Shown piece after piece: positions 7,147 through 14,574 of a DNA stretch of 23,870 nt. Where the stretch lies: positions 1-23,870 of the forward strand of contig CAYLPU010000079.1 in the NCBI GenBank assembly GCA_964385635.1, written 5' to 3'. Each line of letters opens with the position of its first letter. Positions within the stretch are counted from its first letter, which is position 1. The stretch comes from CAYLPU01 sp964385635. Its GTDB lineage: Bacteria > Chloroflexota > Anaerolineae > B4-G1. Below the pieces are notes generated by a model that saw nothing but the letters and a program-made list of their open reading frames with translations, was not told the origin of the DNA and made no database searches. The position numbers and the translations under genes are program-made.

Positions 7147-8080
7147 CCCTTTGCCCCCCATAACGACGTATCTTCGAGAGAAACGGCTTTACTTGTTCAG
7201 ATGTGGGTATTCCTATTCGACCGCCAAGGTGTTGGCTGTTCAACGCGGCTACCGCGCTTGCCAAAGAAGCGGTTTCTTCCAATTCAAGCCCCTTGAGTAG
7301 ACCGAAGAGGAATGCCCCGTGATAACTATCGCCGCACCCGGTCGTGTCCACGACACTTGGAAGTAGAACCGCCGGTTGCTGAAAGGGCCGCCCCTTCCGT
7401 GGATGAATCCAACTCCCCCTCCTGCCATCGGTTATCGCGACCAGCCTTGGGCCATCTCTCAGGAGTATCTCAGCGGTTCTCCGGACATCCGTTTGTTGCG
7501 TATACTTCTCGGCAAAGTCGCGGGCGACAATGCAGATGTCCGTGAGAGGCACAAGTTGTTTCATCTCCGGACGATATCGGTGGGCGCCACCGTCGAACGA
7601 GACCTGGACATTTGCGTCACGGGCCCATTGGCTCGCCTGTAGACATGCATCCCAGTGGCGACCATTGACGTGCAGGAACCTGGCGGACTCGATCACGGAG
7701 GGAGGGACATCTGCGGGCGGCAAATCCGGCGCAGTTCCCGGAGAGTACACGATTGACCGAGCGCCGCTGTCTTTGCGAACGAGGACGCAGGCGGTTGAGG
7801 AGGTGTGACCTTTGCTCACCTCGACATGGTCGGTGCACACGCCCTCTCTCTGGAACTCTTCCAGGATAAACATTCCCCTCCAGTCATCCCCAAGCACATC
7901 AATCATGGCCACCCTTGCACCCAACCTGGCGAGCGTAACAATCGCCGTAGCCACTGGGCCTCCGCCCTGGACGGTCATATCGACCGCGCGTTGGACACCT
8001 TCTTTCGCAGGAAAATGATCCACGAGAGCGACGATGTCCACCGTGGACACACCGAGGCCGATCACGTCAAAGCGCGCCAT
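7127..8080 (-). CDS. PfkB-family carbohydrate kinase
   Basis: A 317-residue ribokinase-fold kinase. The N-terminal PfkB region has GLGVSTVDIVALVDHFP and the glycine-rich QGGGPVATAIVTLARLGA near 38-55. The C-terminal signature is VVDTTGCGDSYHGAFLFG near 243-260, with Asp251 as the expected catalytic base and the anion-hole glycines around it. The usual alanine in DTTGAGD is a cysteine here, a tolerated variant. The protein phosphorylates a sugar or nucleoside, but the substrate cannot be read; ribokinase, ketohexokinase-like or sulfofructose-kinase-like members look similar. ATG is preceded by AGGAAGG, and a consensus promoter lies at 8112-8140. It heads a predicted operon with the YdcF-like protein and the sigma factor. 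Confidence 0.86.
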   Translation of the reverse strand: MARFDVIGLGVSTVDIVALVDHFPAKEGVQRAVDMTVQGGGPVATAIVTLARLGARVAMIDVLGDDWRGMFILEEFQREGVCTDHVEVSKGHTSSTACVLVRKDSGARSIVYSPGTAPDLPPADVPPSVIESARFLHVNGRHWDACLQASQWARDANVQVSFDGGAHRYRPEMKQLVPLTDICIVARDFAEKYTQQTDVRRTAEILLRDGPRLVAITDGRRGSWIHPRKGRPFQQPAVLLPSVVDTTGCGDSYHGAFLFGLLKGLELEETASLASAVAALNSQHLGGRIGIPTSEQVKPFLSKIRRYGGQRDVSVSL

Positions 8081-8111
8081 TGGCGACCTTCCTGTTGGCA
8101 GTCATTCGTTT

Positions 8112-8140
8112 AGTATAGTCCAGCATTGCATAGAAGTCAA
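8112..8140 (-). promoter_or_regulatory. Promoter of the PfkB-YdcF-sigma operon
   Basis: On the minus strand TTGACT (8140-8135), a 17-bp spacer and TATACT (8117-8112) lie about 30 bp before the PfkB start codon, leaving a short leader that contains AGGAAGG. It sits just downstream of the stop codon of the Fe-S protein gene. Confidence 0.7.
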
Positions 8141-8142
8141 AA

Positions 8143-9156
8143 TCACGCAGCACCAGTAGTGAACCCTCTCTCTAGACCTCTGTTGAGTCCGTGGATCTCC
8201 AAAGGCTCGCCCTTGGCCGGATCGCGCACGAGCGCAAGCGCCCCCTGTGCACACTTGGAGACACACACGCCGCAGCCCATACAGGCGCTGGTGTCCACGG
8301 CAGCGGTGCCGTCGCTCACCGAGAGTGCTCCGAACTGGCAAAAGTCGGCGCAGATGGCGCAGCCGACGCACAAGTCGGCATCCACGCCGACGACGTAGCC
8401 GGAAGAGGCCAGCATCGGAGTGCCGTGCCGATGGGCCTGCATCGCCCCGCAGCAGCAGGCGCAACAGTTGCAGATGGCGTAGAAGCGGCCCAGCATAGCG
8501 TCCTTAAAGAAGGCGTGGTGCACGTGGCCGCGCTCGTCCTCGGCACGCAGGATCTCCACCGCCTCCCCGGGGGTGATCCAGCGAGAGCGGCGGGGGTGGT
8601 GCTCGGCGACGAAACTGGCGAACGGTTCGCCGACAATGAGGCAGACGTCAATGGGTTGGCAGGGATTGGGGCGGGAAGCGCGGCAGGGGCAATCCAGGAC
8701 AACGATGTGGTCGGGGTTCTGCAGCACAATGTCGCGGGCGTGGGCGTAGGGGATCACTTGCTCCAGGTCGGTCAGGCGGATCTCCTCTCCCACCGTGACC
8801 AGTTGCGTCGCTGCCTCCAGGGGGACGACCTTGCCGTGGTATGTGTCGGCGAAGGTGATGCGGGCGGGACTACGTCGTGGGCCTTCGACGTGCGCGCTTG
8901 GACGAACATGCTCGGCCAAACGGTCATCGGCCGACATGGAGGGAAACAGCCCATCCAGCCAACGCACGAGCGGCCCGAAGCGTCGGACCAGGGGATGCTC
9001 TTCGGTTCCGATGCTAATATACAGGTAGAGCCAGCGTACGTAGATGTAGCCGTGCAGCCAGTCGAGCAGGGAGTAGCCCGGCGTGCGCCGCGCTTCCCGT
9101 GCGAAGGACCGGGTCGAGGGCTGTATCCGAAAAGGCCAGAACTTACGTTTCATCAT
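8143..9156 (-). CDS. Cysteine-rich 4Fe-4S ferredoxin-type protein
   Basis: A 337-residue protein ending in a bacterial-type 2[4Fe-4S] ferredoxin domain: CVGCAICADFC near 263-273 and CMGCGVCVSKC near 292-302. Before it lie two more cysteine groups: LDCPCRASRPNPCQP with a further DVC (Cys 156, 158, 166, 172), and a very dense ICNCCACCCG run near 229-236 with six cysteines in eight positions. These could hold additional clusters or another metal. There is no signal peptide, so it is probably cytoplasmic; the N-terminal region (residues 28-50) is aromatic and hydrophobic and may touch the membrane. An electron-transfer role is likely; the partner is unknown. It stands alone between a repeat element and the PfkB operon. 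Start is one of two adjacent ATG codons (9156 or 9153), preceded by AGGTGA. Confidence 0.82.
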   Translation of the reverse strand: MMKRKFWPFRIQPSTRSFAREARRTPGYSLLDWLHGYIYVRWLYLYISIGTEEHPLVRRFGPLVRWLDGLFPSMSADDRLAEHVRPSAHVEGPRRSPARITFADTYHGKVVPLEAATQLVTVGEEIRLTDLEQVIPYAHARDIVLQNPDHIVVLDCPCRASRPNPCQPIDVCLIVGEPFASFVAEHHPRRSRWITPGEAVEILRAEDERGHVHHAFFKDAMLGRFYAICNCCACCCGAMQAHRHGTPMLASSGYVVGVDADLCVGCAICADFCQFGALSVSDGTAAVDTSACMGCGVCVSKCAQGALALVRDPAKGEPLEIHGLNRGLERGFTTGAA

Positions 9157-9177
9157 TCACCTATCTTTTCATCAGGG

Positions 9178-9347
9178 GTGACTACTCAGACTCTTCCCAA
9201 AACAGGCACAAATAGCACACGGATACACACGGATGAACTGGCCGCATCCGTTGACACGGGTTCTCACAGATTTTTTGTCTTTATCTGCGTACAACCGTGT
9301 GATTCGTGTTGATCCGTGTTCTATTTGTGACTAGCTGAGCAGTTACC
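9178..9347. repeat. ~170 bp dispersed element with terminal inverted repeats, copy A
   Basis: The outer arms GTGACTACTCAG (9178-9189) and CTGAGCAGTTAC (about 9335-9347) are near-perfect inverted repeats. Inside them CACAAATAG...ACACGGAT (from 9207) pairs with ATCCGTGTT CTATTTGTG (ending 9329), giving a ~28-bp imperfect terminal repeat around a 123-bp core. No protein is encoded. The same sequence recurs at 13307-13476. The layout resembles a miniature inverted-repeat element, but I see no target-site duplication. The 9348-9463 remainder of the gap shows nothing I can support. Confidence 0.7.
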
Positions 9348-9463
9348 ATCAGGGTTTGCTTCAAATCAGCGACCCCACGAGTGCTGATGGGGAGCCAGCG
9401 TGGCGATGACCTGGCGGTCCATAAAGTTGATGAAACTCGCCCGCAGGGGTTGCGGTCTCGTAC

Positions 9464-10441
9464 CTACGGCAGATGGACGTGGGGGTCCACCGGCCGGCCC
9501 TGGTAGCGCAACTCGAAGTGCAGGTGCGGTCCGGTGGAGTAGCCGGTGGTGCCCGCCCCGCCCAGGAGTTCTCCCTGTCGTACTTCCTGCCCAAACTCGA
9601 CCACAATCTCCGTAAGATGTGCGTAGTAGGAGCGCCAGCCGCTCTCGTGGTCCACGATGACCAGGTTGCCGTAGCCGCCCCCCCACTCGGCGAAGACCAC
9701 CACCCCGTCCGCCACCGCGACGATGGGGTCCCACATCCTGGCGGCGATGTCGAGGCCAATGTGGCCCGGGTTGCGAGGATCATGGAATGTCCAGCCGGAG
9801 ATCGCGCGCCGTGTGCTGGGCCATTGGAACAGCCCTTGGTCAGCAACGGCGTGACCGCCAGGGGTTGCCATAGTCGGCTGTGGAGGAGGGGTTACGCCTG
9901 GTATGACTGGCGCGGGTGCATCTGAGAGGGTGAGCATAAGGGAGTATCGGCCCGGCGCACCTGAGACCGGCGCCACCTGTACGCGGTAGAGGCCGGTGGT
10001 TGGCAGGCGCGGCTCGAACAGATAGGGGGGCAGGAACACGGAGCCTGTCTCATTTGCCAGCACAGTTCCGTCGGGACTAAGCAAGTGGACGGCTAGTTCG
10101 GTCTCCACACTGGAGCCGGAGCCTGGATGGAGCCACATTTCAATGGTGGCGGATTGGCCTACGCGGCCCTGAAACTGCCATTCCTCCCCGGCCTCCGCTC
10201 CCAAGGTTCCCTCCGCTGGCTCACCCGGTGTGAGGCAGTCGGCAGCCTGTATTGGAGTCTGCGCCGGAACCCGTGTCGGAATCTGCGTCTCGCTGGGAAG
10301 CGCCAGGGACGGCCCTATCCAACGCTGTGCCAGCCCTGCCCCAGTCAGGTAGGCCACTGCCGCCAGCACGGCGACCAGGGCTGCCCACATCAACAACGAA
10401 AGGGGGCTTTTACCGCCCCCAGTTGGATTCATCTCCCTCAT
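9464..10441 (-). CDS. Membrane-anchored M23-family (LytM-type) metallopeptidase
   Basis: Predicted peptidoglycan-directed zinc endopeptidase, or a LytM-like activator, outside the membrane. The 325-residue product has one N-terminal transmembrane helix (about 15-38), then a Pro/Thr-rich linker. A beta-sandwich region (about 70-175, GEEWQFQGRVGQSATIEMWL...TGLYRVQVAP) resembles bacterial pre-peptidase C-terminal domains. The M23 domain runs from about 205 to 325. Zinc ligands are visible as HIGLD (His227, Asp231) and the HLHFE motif (306-310), with a further catalytic histidine in YYAHLTE. All key residues are present, so it should be active. The start ATG has AAGGG about 9 nt upstream; a second ATG three codons later is possible. 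It lies 43 nt downstream of the phosphohydrolase gene and could be read from the sat promoter. Confidence 0.9.
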   Translation of the reverse strand: MREMNPTGGGKSPLSLLMWAALVAVLAAVAYLTGAGLAQRWIGPSLALPSETQIPTRVPAQTPIQAADCLTPGEPAEGTLGAEAGEEWQFQGRVGQSATIEMWLHPGSGSSVETELAVHLLSPDGTVLANETGSVFLPPYLFEPRLPTTGLYRVQVAPVSGAPGRYSLMLTLSDAPAPVIPGVTPPPQPTMATPGGHAVADQGLFQWPSTRRAISGWTFHDPRNPGHIGLDIAARMWDPIVAVADGVVVFAEWGGGYGNLVIVDHESGWRSYYAHLTEIVVEFGQEVRQGELLGGAGTTGYSTGPHLHFELRYQGRPVDPHVHLP

Positions 10442-10484
10442 TAGTTGTAGCCCTTAGACACAGCAAAAGCCGAACCAATTGTGT

Positions 10485-11927
10485 CTATTGCACCACCCGA
10501 CCCTGCATATCCGGTGGCAGCGGAACCCCCATCAGGTCCAGCACCGTGGGGGCCACGTCCATCAGTTGCAGTCCCTCCGCGTACCGCCCGCCACGATCTT
10601 GTCGTGGGTCCCAGAGGACGAAAACACCGTCCTGGTCGTGGTTGGCGTCGTCCGGTCCGAGGTCGTTCTCGAAGGTATAGAGGTCGGGCAGGCCGAAGGA
10701 GCCTATCGACCGCCAGCGCAGGTTGCCGAAGTAGACCATCAGGTCGGGGGCGACGTTGCGCACCTCCTGGTACAGTTCCTCCGGCTTGAAAGCCACGGAG
10801 CCCATCGGTTTGCCCTCGTGGTCGGGCAGGGCCTCAATCATTTCCTTGACCTGGTCCCGTACTTTTTCGTAATCGCGGGCAGGAATCTTCCCCAGCGGCT
10901 CCCGCCCCTCCACGTTCAGGAACACGCGGGCGTAGTAGCCCCCGGCCCCCCAGGCGGTGGTCTTCTCCCAGTCTACCTCCACCTTCTCAAAGGGAACCAG
11001 GCCCTCGTACCGGGGTTCCTCCTTCAGGACCAACAGCCCTTCCCGGCGGAGCCACTCGTTGACGGCGAAGCCACCTTCCATCGCCTTGGCCCCGTGGTCG
11101 GAGACGACCATCACCACTGTGTCGTCGTCCAGCATCCCCATGATCTCCCCCAGTTCACGATCCAGGTAGCGATAGTAGTCGGGAATGGCGTTCTCGTAGG
11201 GGTTGCCCGGCTCGTGTTTGAGGTGACCGGGGTCCCAGTACTTCCACATCCCGTGGTGGATGCGGTCCAGGCCGATCTCCACGAACATAAAGAAGTCCCA
11301 CCGCTTCTCCCGCAGCAGATACTTGATGACCGCGAACCGTTTCTCGGTCATCTCTTGGATCTGCCGCAGCAGGTGATTTTTGTCCTCGGTGCGGAACTGG
11401 GGCACGTCCACGTCGTAGGGCTGACCGTCCAGCACCTGGCCGATCTCGTAGCGCAGTTCCTGGGGGAAGGTGTACTGCCGGTCGGTGCTGGGGGTGAGGA
11501 AACTGCTGATCAGATGCCCCTTAAGAGGCTTGATGGGGTAGGTCTGCGGCACACCGACGACGGTGGAGGTCTTGCCGGCCCCGCTCAGGATGTCCCAGAC
11601 CCGCTTTTCGTGGATGGTGTTGGCGGTGGCGATGGTCATCCGGTCGTAGGAATAGTCAGCCCGATTGCGGAAGCCGTAGAAGCCCAACATACCAGGGTCC
11701 TTGCTGGATAGCATTGAGGTCCAGGCGGGGACGGTGATGCAGGGGATGGAACTGGAGAGTGACCCGTAGATCCCCTCGTCAATCAGCCGGCCCAGGTTGG
11801 GGAGTTGATCTTTCAGTCCCAGGCTGTTTTCTGCGCTTGTGTGGAACAGCACTGCTGGCGGGGCGCAGTCGAGGCCCGCGACGAAGACTTTGCGATGTTT
11901 ATGGCGCTTGAATAGTTTGAGCATCAC
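10485..11927 (-). CDS. Alkaline-phosphatase-superfamily phosphodiesterase/pyrophosphatase
   Basis: A 480-residue metal-dependent hydrolase of the nucleotide pyrophosphatase/phosphodiesterase type. The metal site can be traced: Asp20 in VAGLDCAPP, a threonine nucleophile in TVPAWTSML (Thr70), EIGLDRIHHGMW (Asp221, His225), VVSDHGAK (Asp277, His278), and a late NHDQDGVFVL supplying the last histidine. There is no signal peptide, so it acts in the cytoplasm. It follows sat by 63 nt and probably shares its promoter. Inference: it may act on APS, PAPS, nucleotide pyrophosphates or a sulfo-/phospho-ester linked to sulfate activation; the substrate is unproven. A phosphoglycerate-mutase-like activity of the same superfamily is the alternative. 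Confidence 0.82.
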   Translation of the reverse strand: MMLKLFKRHKHRKVFVAGLDCAPPAVLFHTSAENSLGLKDQLPNLGRLIDEGIYGSLSSSIPCITVPAWTSMLSSKDPGMLGFYGFRNRADYSYDRMTIATANTIHEKRVWDILSGAGKTSTVVGVPQTYPIKPLKGHLISSFLTPSTDRQYTFPQELRYEIGQVLDGQPYDVDVPQFRTEDKNHLLRQIQEMTEKRFAVIKYLLREKRWDFFMFVEIGLDRIHHGMWKYWDPGHLKHEPGNPYENAIPDYYRYLDRELGEIMGMLDDDTVVMVVSDHGAKAMEGGFAVNEWLRREGLLVLKEEPRYEGLVPFEKVEVDWEKTTAWGAGGYYARVFLNVEGREPLGKIPARDYEKVRDQVKEMIEALPDHEGKPMGSVAFKPEELYQEVRNVAPDLMVYFGNLRWRSIGSFGLPDLYTFENDLGPDDANHDQDGVFVLWDPRQDRGGRYAEGLQLMDVAPTVLDLMGVPLPPDMQGRVVQ

Positions 11928-11944
11928 TCACTTCCTGATAATCA

Positions 11945-11987
11945 GTGAAACGTGAAGCGTGATTCGCAAGCCTTTTTCACGTTTCAC
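11945..11987. repeat. Inverted repeat between sat and the phosphohydrolase gene
   Basis: GTGAAACGTGAA (11945-11956) and TTCACGTTTCAC (11976-11987) are perfect 12-bp inverted arms around a 19-nt loop. On the plus strand the left side reads as successive heptamers GTGAAAC, GTGAAGC, GTGATTC. No T-tract follows on the minus strand, so it is not a classical terminator; it could stabilise or attenuate the sat transcript. Confidence 0.55.
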
Positions 11988-11990
11988 GCG

Positions 11991-13184
11991 CTATGCATCA
12001 TTCCGATGCTTTACTCCTTCCAACAGCACGCGGGCGACCTCAGGGCGCGTGAACTCCTCGGGCAGCATCTCTCCTCGCTCCAGCATCTGGCGCACTTGAG
12101 TACCGCTCAGAAACACCCGATCCTCCGGCCCGTGGGGGCAGGTCTTGGCGGATACGATCCCGCCGCATTTCTTGCAGTAGAAGGCATGCTCGAACCTGAA
12201 CAGGACGATGCCGATATCCTCCGGCGGGAACTCGTCGAAGATGTTCTGGGCGTCATAGGTGCCGTAGTATTTGCCCACGCCAGCGTGGTCACGCCCGACG
12301 ATGAAGTGGGTGCAACCGTAGTTCTTGCGGGCAATGGCGTGGAAGATGGCCTCGCGGGGTCCGGCGTATCGCATAGCGGCAGGGAAGACTCCCAGGAGCA
12401 CCCGTTCGGCAGGGTAGTAATCGCGCAGGATGGCCTGGTAGGATGCGATGCGCACCTCGGCCGGGATGTCGTCCTTCTTGGTCTCGCCGACCAACGGGTG
12501 GAGGAACAGACCGTCCACAATCTCCAGCGCCGTCTTCTGGATGTACTCGTGGGCGCGGTGGATGGGATTGCGCGTCTGGAAGCCCACGACCGACCGCCAA
12601 CCCCGCCGGGCGAACATCCGCCGCGTCTGAGCGGGGGTGTGGCGCAGTTCGGGGAACTCGGTCTGGACGGCACTGGGCCAGTCCACCAGCCATATGTCAC
12701 CGCCCAGGAGCACCTCACCCCGACGGTAAAGCCGGGCCACGCCCGGATGGGCCTCCTCGGTGGTCCGGTAAACCTCGCTGGCTTCTCGCTCTTTGACCTT
12801 CCGGTCGTAGGGATACTTCTCGGCCACCTCCATCACTGCCAGGACGCGCTCTCCCTCGCAGAGGGCCACCTCCTGCCCCTCTTGGATGCGGCCGGATAGG
12901 TCTTCCTCCACCGCCAGGGTGACAGGGACAGACCAGAGTGTCCCGTTGACCAACCGCATGTCCTCGACGCAGCGGTCGTAGTCTGCCTTGAGCATGAAGC
13001 CAGTGAGGGGGCTGAGAGCACCGATGGCCAGAAGTTCCAGGTCGGAGAGGCCCATCTGGTCCAGCGGGACTTTGACCATCCGCTCGGCCCGTTCCCGCAC
13101 AGCCTCCTGCATCTCACCGCGCAGGGTGCGGTCTACCAGCGTCCCACCGTGGGGTCGAATGACATCGTAATAAGGTTCGCTCAA
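11991..13184 (-). CDS. sat: Sulfate adenylyltransferase (ATP sulfurylase)
   Basis: Forms adenosine 5'-phosphosulfate (APS) and pyrophosphate from ATP and sulfate in the cytoplasm; in sulfur oxidisers it can run in reverse. The 397-residue product is full length for the single-subunit Sat family. Active-site motifs are GFQTRNPIHRAHE (about 201-213) and GRDHAGVG (about 297-304), and a zinc knot CKKCGG...CPHG (337-351) is present as in thermophile and sulfur-oxidiser enzymes. Translation starts at TTG, supported by a strong AAAGGAG seven bases upstream (13198-13192). A TTGACA promoter lies at 13235-13262. No APS reductase, APS kinase or sulfite reductase lies in the window, so assimilatory versus dissimilatory use cannot be decided. 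Confidence 0.96.
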   Translation of the reverse strand: MSEPYYDVIRPHGGTLVDRTLRGEMQEAVRERAERMVKVPLDQMGLSDLELLAIGALSPLTGFMLKADYDRCVEDMRLVNGTLWSVPVTLAVEEDLSGRIQEGQEVALCEGERVLAVMEVAEKYPYDRKVKEREASEVYRTTEEAHPGVARLYRRGEVLLGGDIWLVDWPSAVQTEFPELRHTPAQTRRMFARRGWRSVVGFQTRNPIHRAHEYIQKTALEIVDGLFLHPLVGETKKDDIPAEVRIASYQAILRDYYPAERVLLGVFPAAMRYAGPREAIFHAIARKNYGCTHFIVGRDHAGVGKYYGTYDAQNIFDEFPPEDIGIVLFRFEHAFYCKKCGGIVSAKTCPHGPEDRVFLSGTQVRQMLERGEMLPEEFTRPEVARVLLEGVKHRNDA

Positions 13185-13191
13185 CTATCTG

Positions 13192-13198
13192 CTCCTTT
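13192..13198 (-). promoter_or_regulatory. Ribosome-binding site deciding the TTG start of sat
   Basis: AAAGGAG on the minus strand, seven bases before TTG. No ATG or GTG with comparable spacing exists nearby, which makes TTG the best start. Confidence 0.75.
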
Positions 13199-13234
13199 GT
13201 TGCTTGGTCAGGTTCTTGGCACGAACACCGTGGG

Positions 13235-13262
13235 ATTGTACCACGACGGCGAGCGGTGTCAA
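13235..13262 (-). promoter_or_regulatory. Promoter of sat and probably of the downstream hydrolase and peptidase genes
   Basis: Minus-strand TTGACA (13262-13257, perfect consensus), a 16-bp spacer and TACAAT (13240-13235), about 50 bp before the sat start codon. Confidence 0.7.
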
Positions 13263-13306
13263 GGTTCGGCGGGTGCATCATTCCGCATCCAATACCCGCC
13301 GGTGTC

Positions 13307-13476
13307 GTAACTGCTCAGGCTCTTCCCAAAACAGGCACAAATAGCACACGGATATACACAGATGAACTGGCCGCATCCTCTGTATCCGTTGACACCGTTG
13401 ACACGGATTCTCACAGATTTTTTATCTTTATCTGCGTACATCCGTATGATCCGTGCTGATCCGTGTTCTATTTGCG
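13307..13476. repeat. Dispersed element with terminal inverted repeats, copy B
   Basis: Near-identical to 9178-9329, in the same orientation: GTAACTGCTCAG then CTCTTCCCAAAACAGG, and the CACAAATAG...CTATTTGCG core (13336-13476). It carries an 18-bp extra segment around TATCCGTTGACACC that duplicates the adjoining GTTGACAC sequence, and it lacks the right outer arm present in copy A. It lies between the divergent sat and alcohol dehydrogenase promoters. Confidence 0.7.
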
Positions 13477-13486
13477 TAGCCGTCGG

Positions 13487-13515
13487 TTGTCACATCGGCT
13501 TCTCTCTGATATACT
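13487..13515 (+). promoter_or_regulatory. Promoter of the alcohol dehydrogenase gene
   Basis: TTGTCA (13487-13492), 17 bp, then TATACT (13510-13515). It starts 10 bp after the end of repeat copy B and leaves a leader of about 35 nt before the ATG at 13557. Confidence 0.7.
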
Positions 13516-13556
13516 CAAGTGCGCGGCAAGGCACATCTATGAGCAAGGAGAGCGAT

Positions 13557-14558
13557 ATGAAGGCAATGCTTCTGCGTGAAATCAGGCCGGCCGAGGAACG
13601 GCCGCTGGAGTTGGTAGACCTGCCCACGCCGGAGCCCCGCCCTGGTGAGGTTCGCCTTGCTGTGCGGGTCTGCGGGGTCTGCCGCACCGATCTGCACACG
13701 GTGGAGGGGGACTTACCACTGCCCAAACTGCCGTTGGTTCCCGGCCACCAGATCGTGGGCGTGGTGGAGGCGCGGGGGGAAGGGGCGACTCGTTTCGGGG
13801 AGGGCCAGCGGGTGGGGGTGCCCTGGCTTCATCGCACCTGCGGCGAGTGTGAGTTTTGCCAACGGGGGCTGGAGAACCTGTGCGAGGAGGCGCAGTTCAC
13901 GGGATTGCACGCCGACGGCGGCTACGCCGAGGCGATGGTGGTCCCTCAGGACTTCGCCTACCCCATCCCGGAGGGCTTCTCCGACGTGGAGGCAGCGCCA
14001 CTCCTCTGCGCCGGCATCATCGGCTACCGGGCGCTCAGGCTGAGCGAGATTCAGCCCGGGCAGCGGCTGGGGCTCTACGGCTTCGGAGGTTCGGCCCACG
14101 TCACCATCCAGGTAGCCCGCCACTGGGGTTGCGAGGTTTATGTCTTCACCCGCAGCAAGGGCCACCAGCGGTTGGCACGGGAACTAGGGGCAGTGTGGGT
14201 AGGCAGGGCAGAAGACACGCCCCCGGCGAAGATGCACTCCAGCATCATCTTCGCTCCGGCGGGCTCGTTGGTGCCGGAAGCGCTGCGGGTGCTGGAGCGG
14301 GGCGGCACGCTGTCGCTGGCCGGGGTGACGATGACTCCCATCCCGGAGTTGGACTACGACCGGCTGCTCTACTGGGAGCGGACGGTGCGCAGCGTGGCCA
14401 ACTTCACCCGGCAGGATGCTCTTGAACTGCTGCAGGTGGCGGCCCAGATCCCCATCCGCACGACGGTGCAGACCTTTCCGCTGGAGGAGGCCAACGAGGC
14501 CCTCCTGGCCCTCAAGCGGAGCGAGATTGACGGGACGGGGGTGCTGGTAGTTGGGTAG
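13557..14558 (+). CDS. Zinc-dependent medium-chain alcohol dehydrogenase
   Basis: NAD(P)-dependent oxidoreductase interconverting alcohols and aldehydes or ketones. The 333-residue product has catalytic zinc ligands in VCGVCRTDLH (Cys39), PGHQIVG (His64) and PLLCAG (Cys151). The structural zinc loop is CGECEFCQRGLENLC (Cys95, 98, 101, 109). The Rossmann motif LYGFGGSAH sits near 173-181, where GFGGSAH replaces the usual GxGGxG, as in the AdhP/CAD-like subgroup. The start at 13557 is chosen because AAGGAG ends six bases upstream and because MKAMLL is the usual family N-terminus. A longer frame opening at 13362 lies inside repeat copy B and upstream of the promoter, so it is not real. The secreted-protein gene follows 16 nt later. 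Confidence 0.93.
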   Translation: MKAMLLREIRPAEERPLELVDLPTPEPRPGEVRLAVRVCGVCRTDLHTVEGDLPLPKLPLVPGHQIVGVVEARGEGATRFGEGQRVGVPWLHRTCGECEFCQRGLENLCEEAQFTGLHADGGYAEAMVVPQDFAYPIPEGFSDVEAAPLLCAGIIGYRALRLSEIQPGQRLGLYGFGGSAHVTIQVARHWGCEVYVFTRSKGHQRLARELGAVWVGRAEDTPPAKMHSSIIFAPAGSLVPEALRVLERGGTLSLAGVTMTPIPELDYDRLLYWERTVRSVANFTRQDALELLQVAAQIPIRTTVQTFPLEEANEALLALKRSEIDGTGVLVVG

Positions 14559-14574
14559 AGTAAGGAGGAGAATT

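Noticed and set aside
9366..9445. Peptide resembling the first helix of an MFS transporter (NFMDRQVIATLAP) on the minus strand
   Set aside because: Only about a dozen residues look right, with no continuing membrane segments and no start, so chance is the simpler explanation.
10479..11711. 410-codon plus-strand open frame opposite the phosphohydrolase gene
   Set aside because: The His/Val/Leu-rich product has no family pattern; metal-ligand motifs are on the minus strand.
13362..13556. N-terminal extension of the alcohol dehydrogenase (59-65 extra residues)
   Set aside because: The extension is a translation of repeat copy B and of the promoter. A proper Shine-Dalgarno and family-typical N-terminus occur at 13557.
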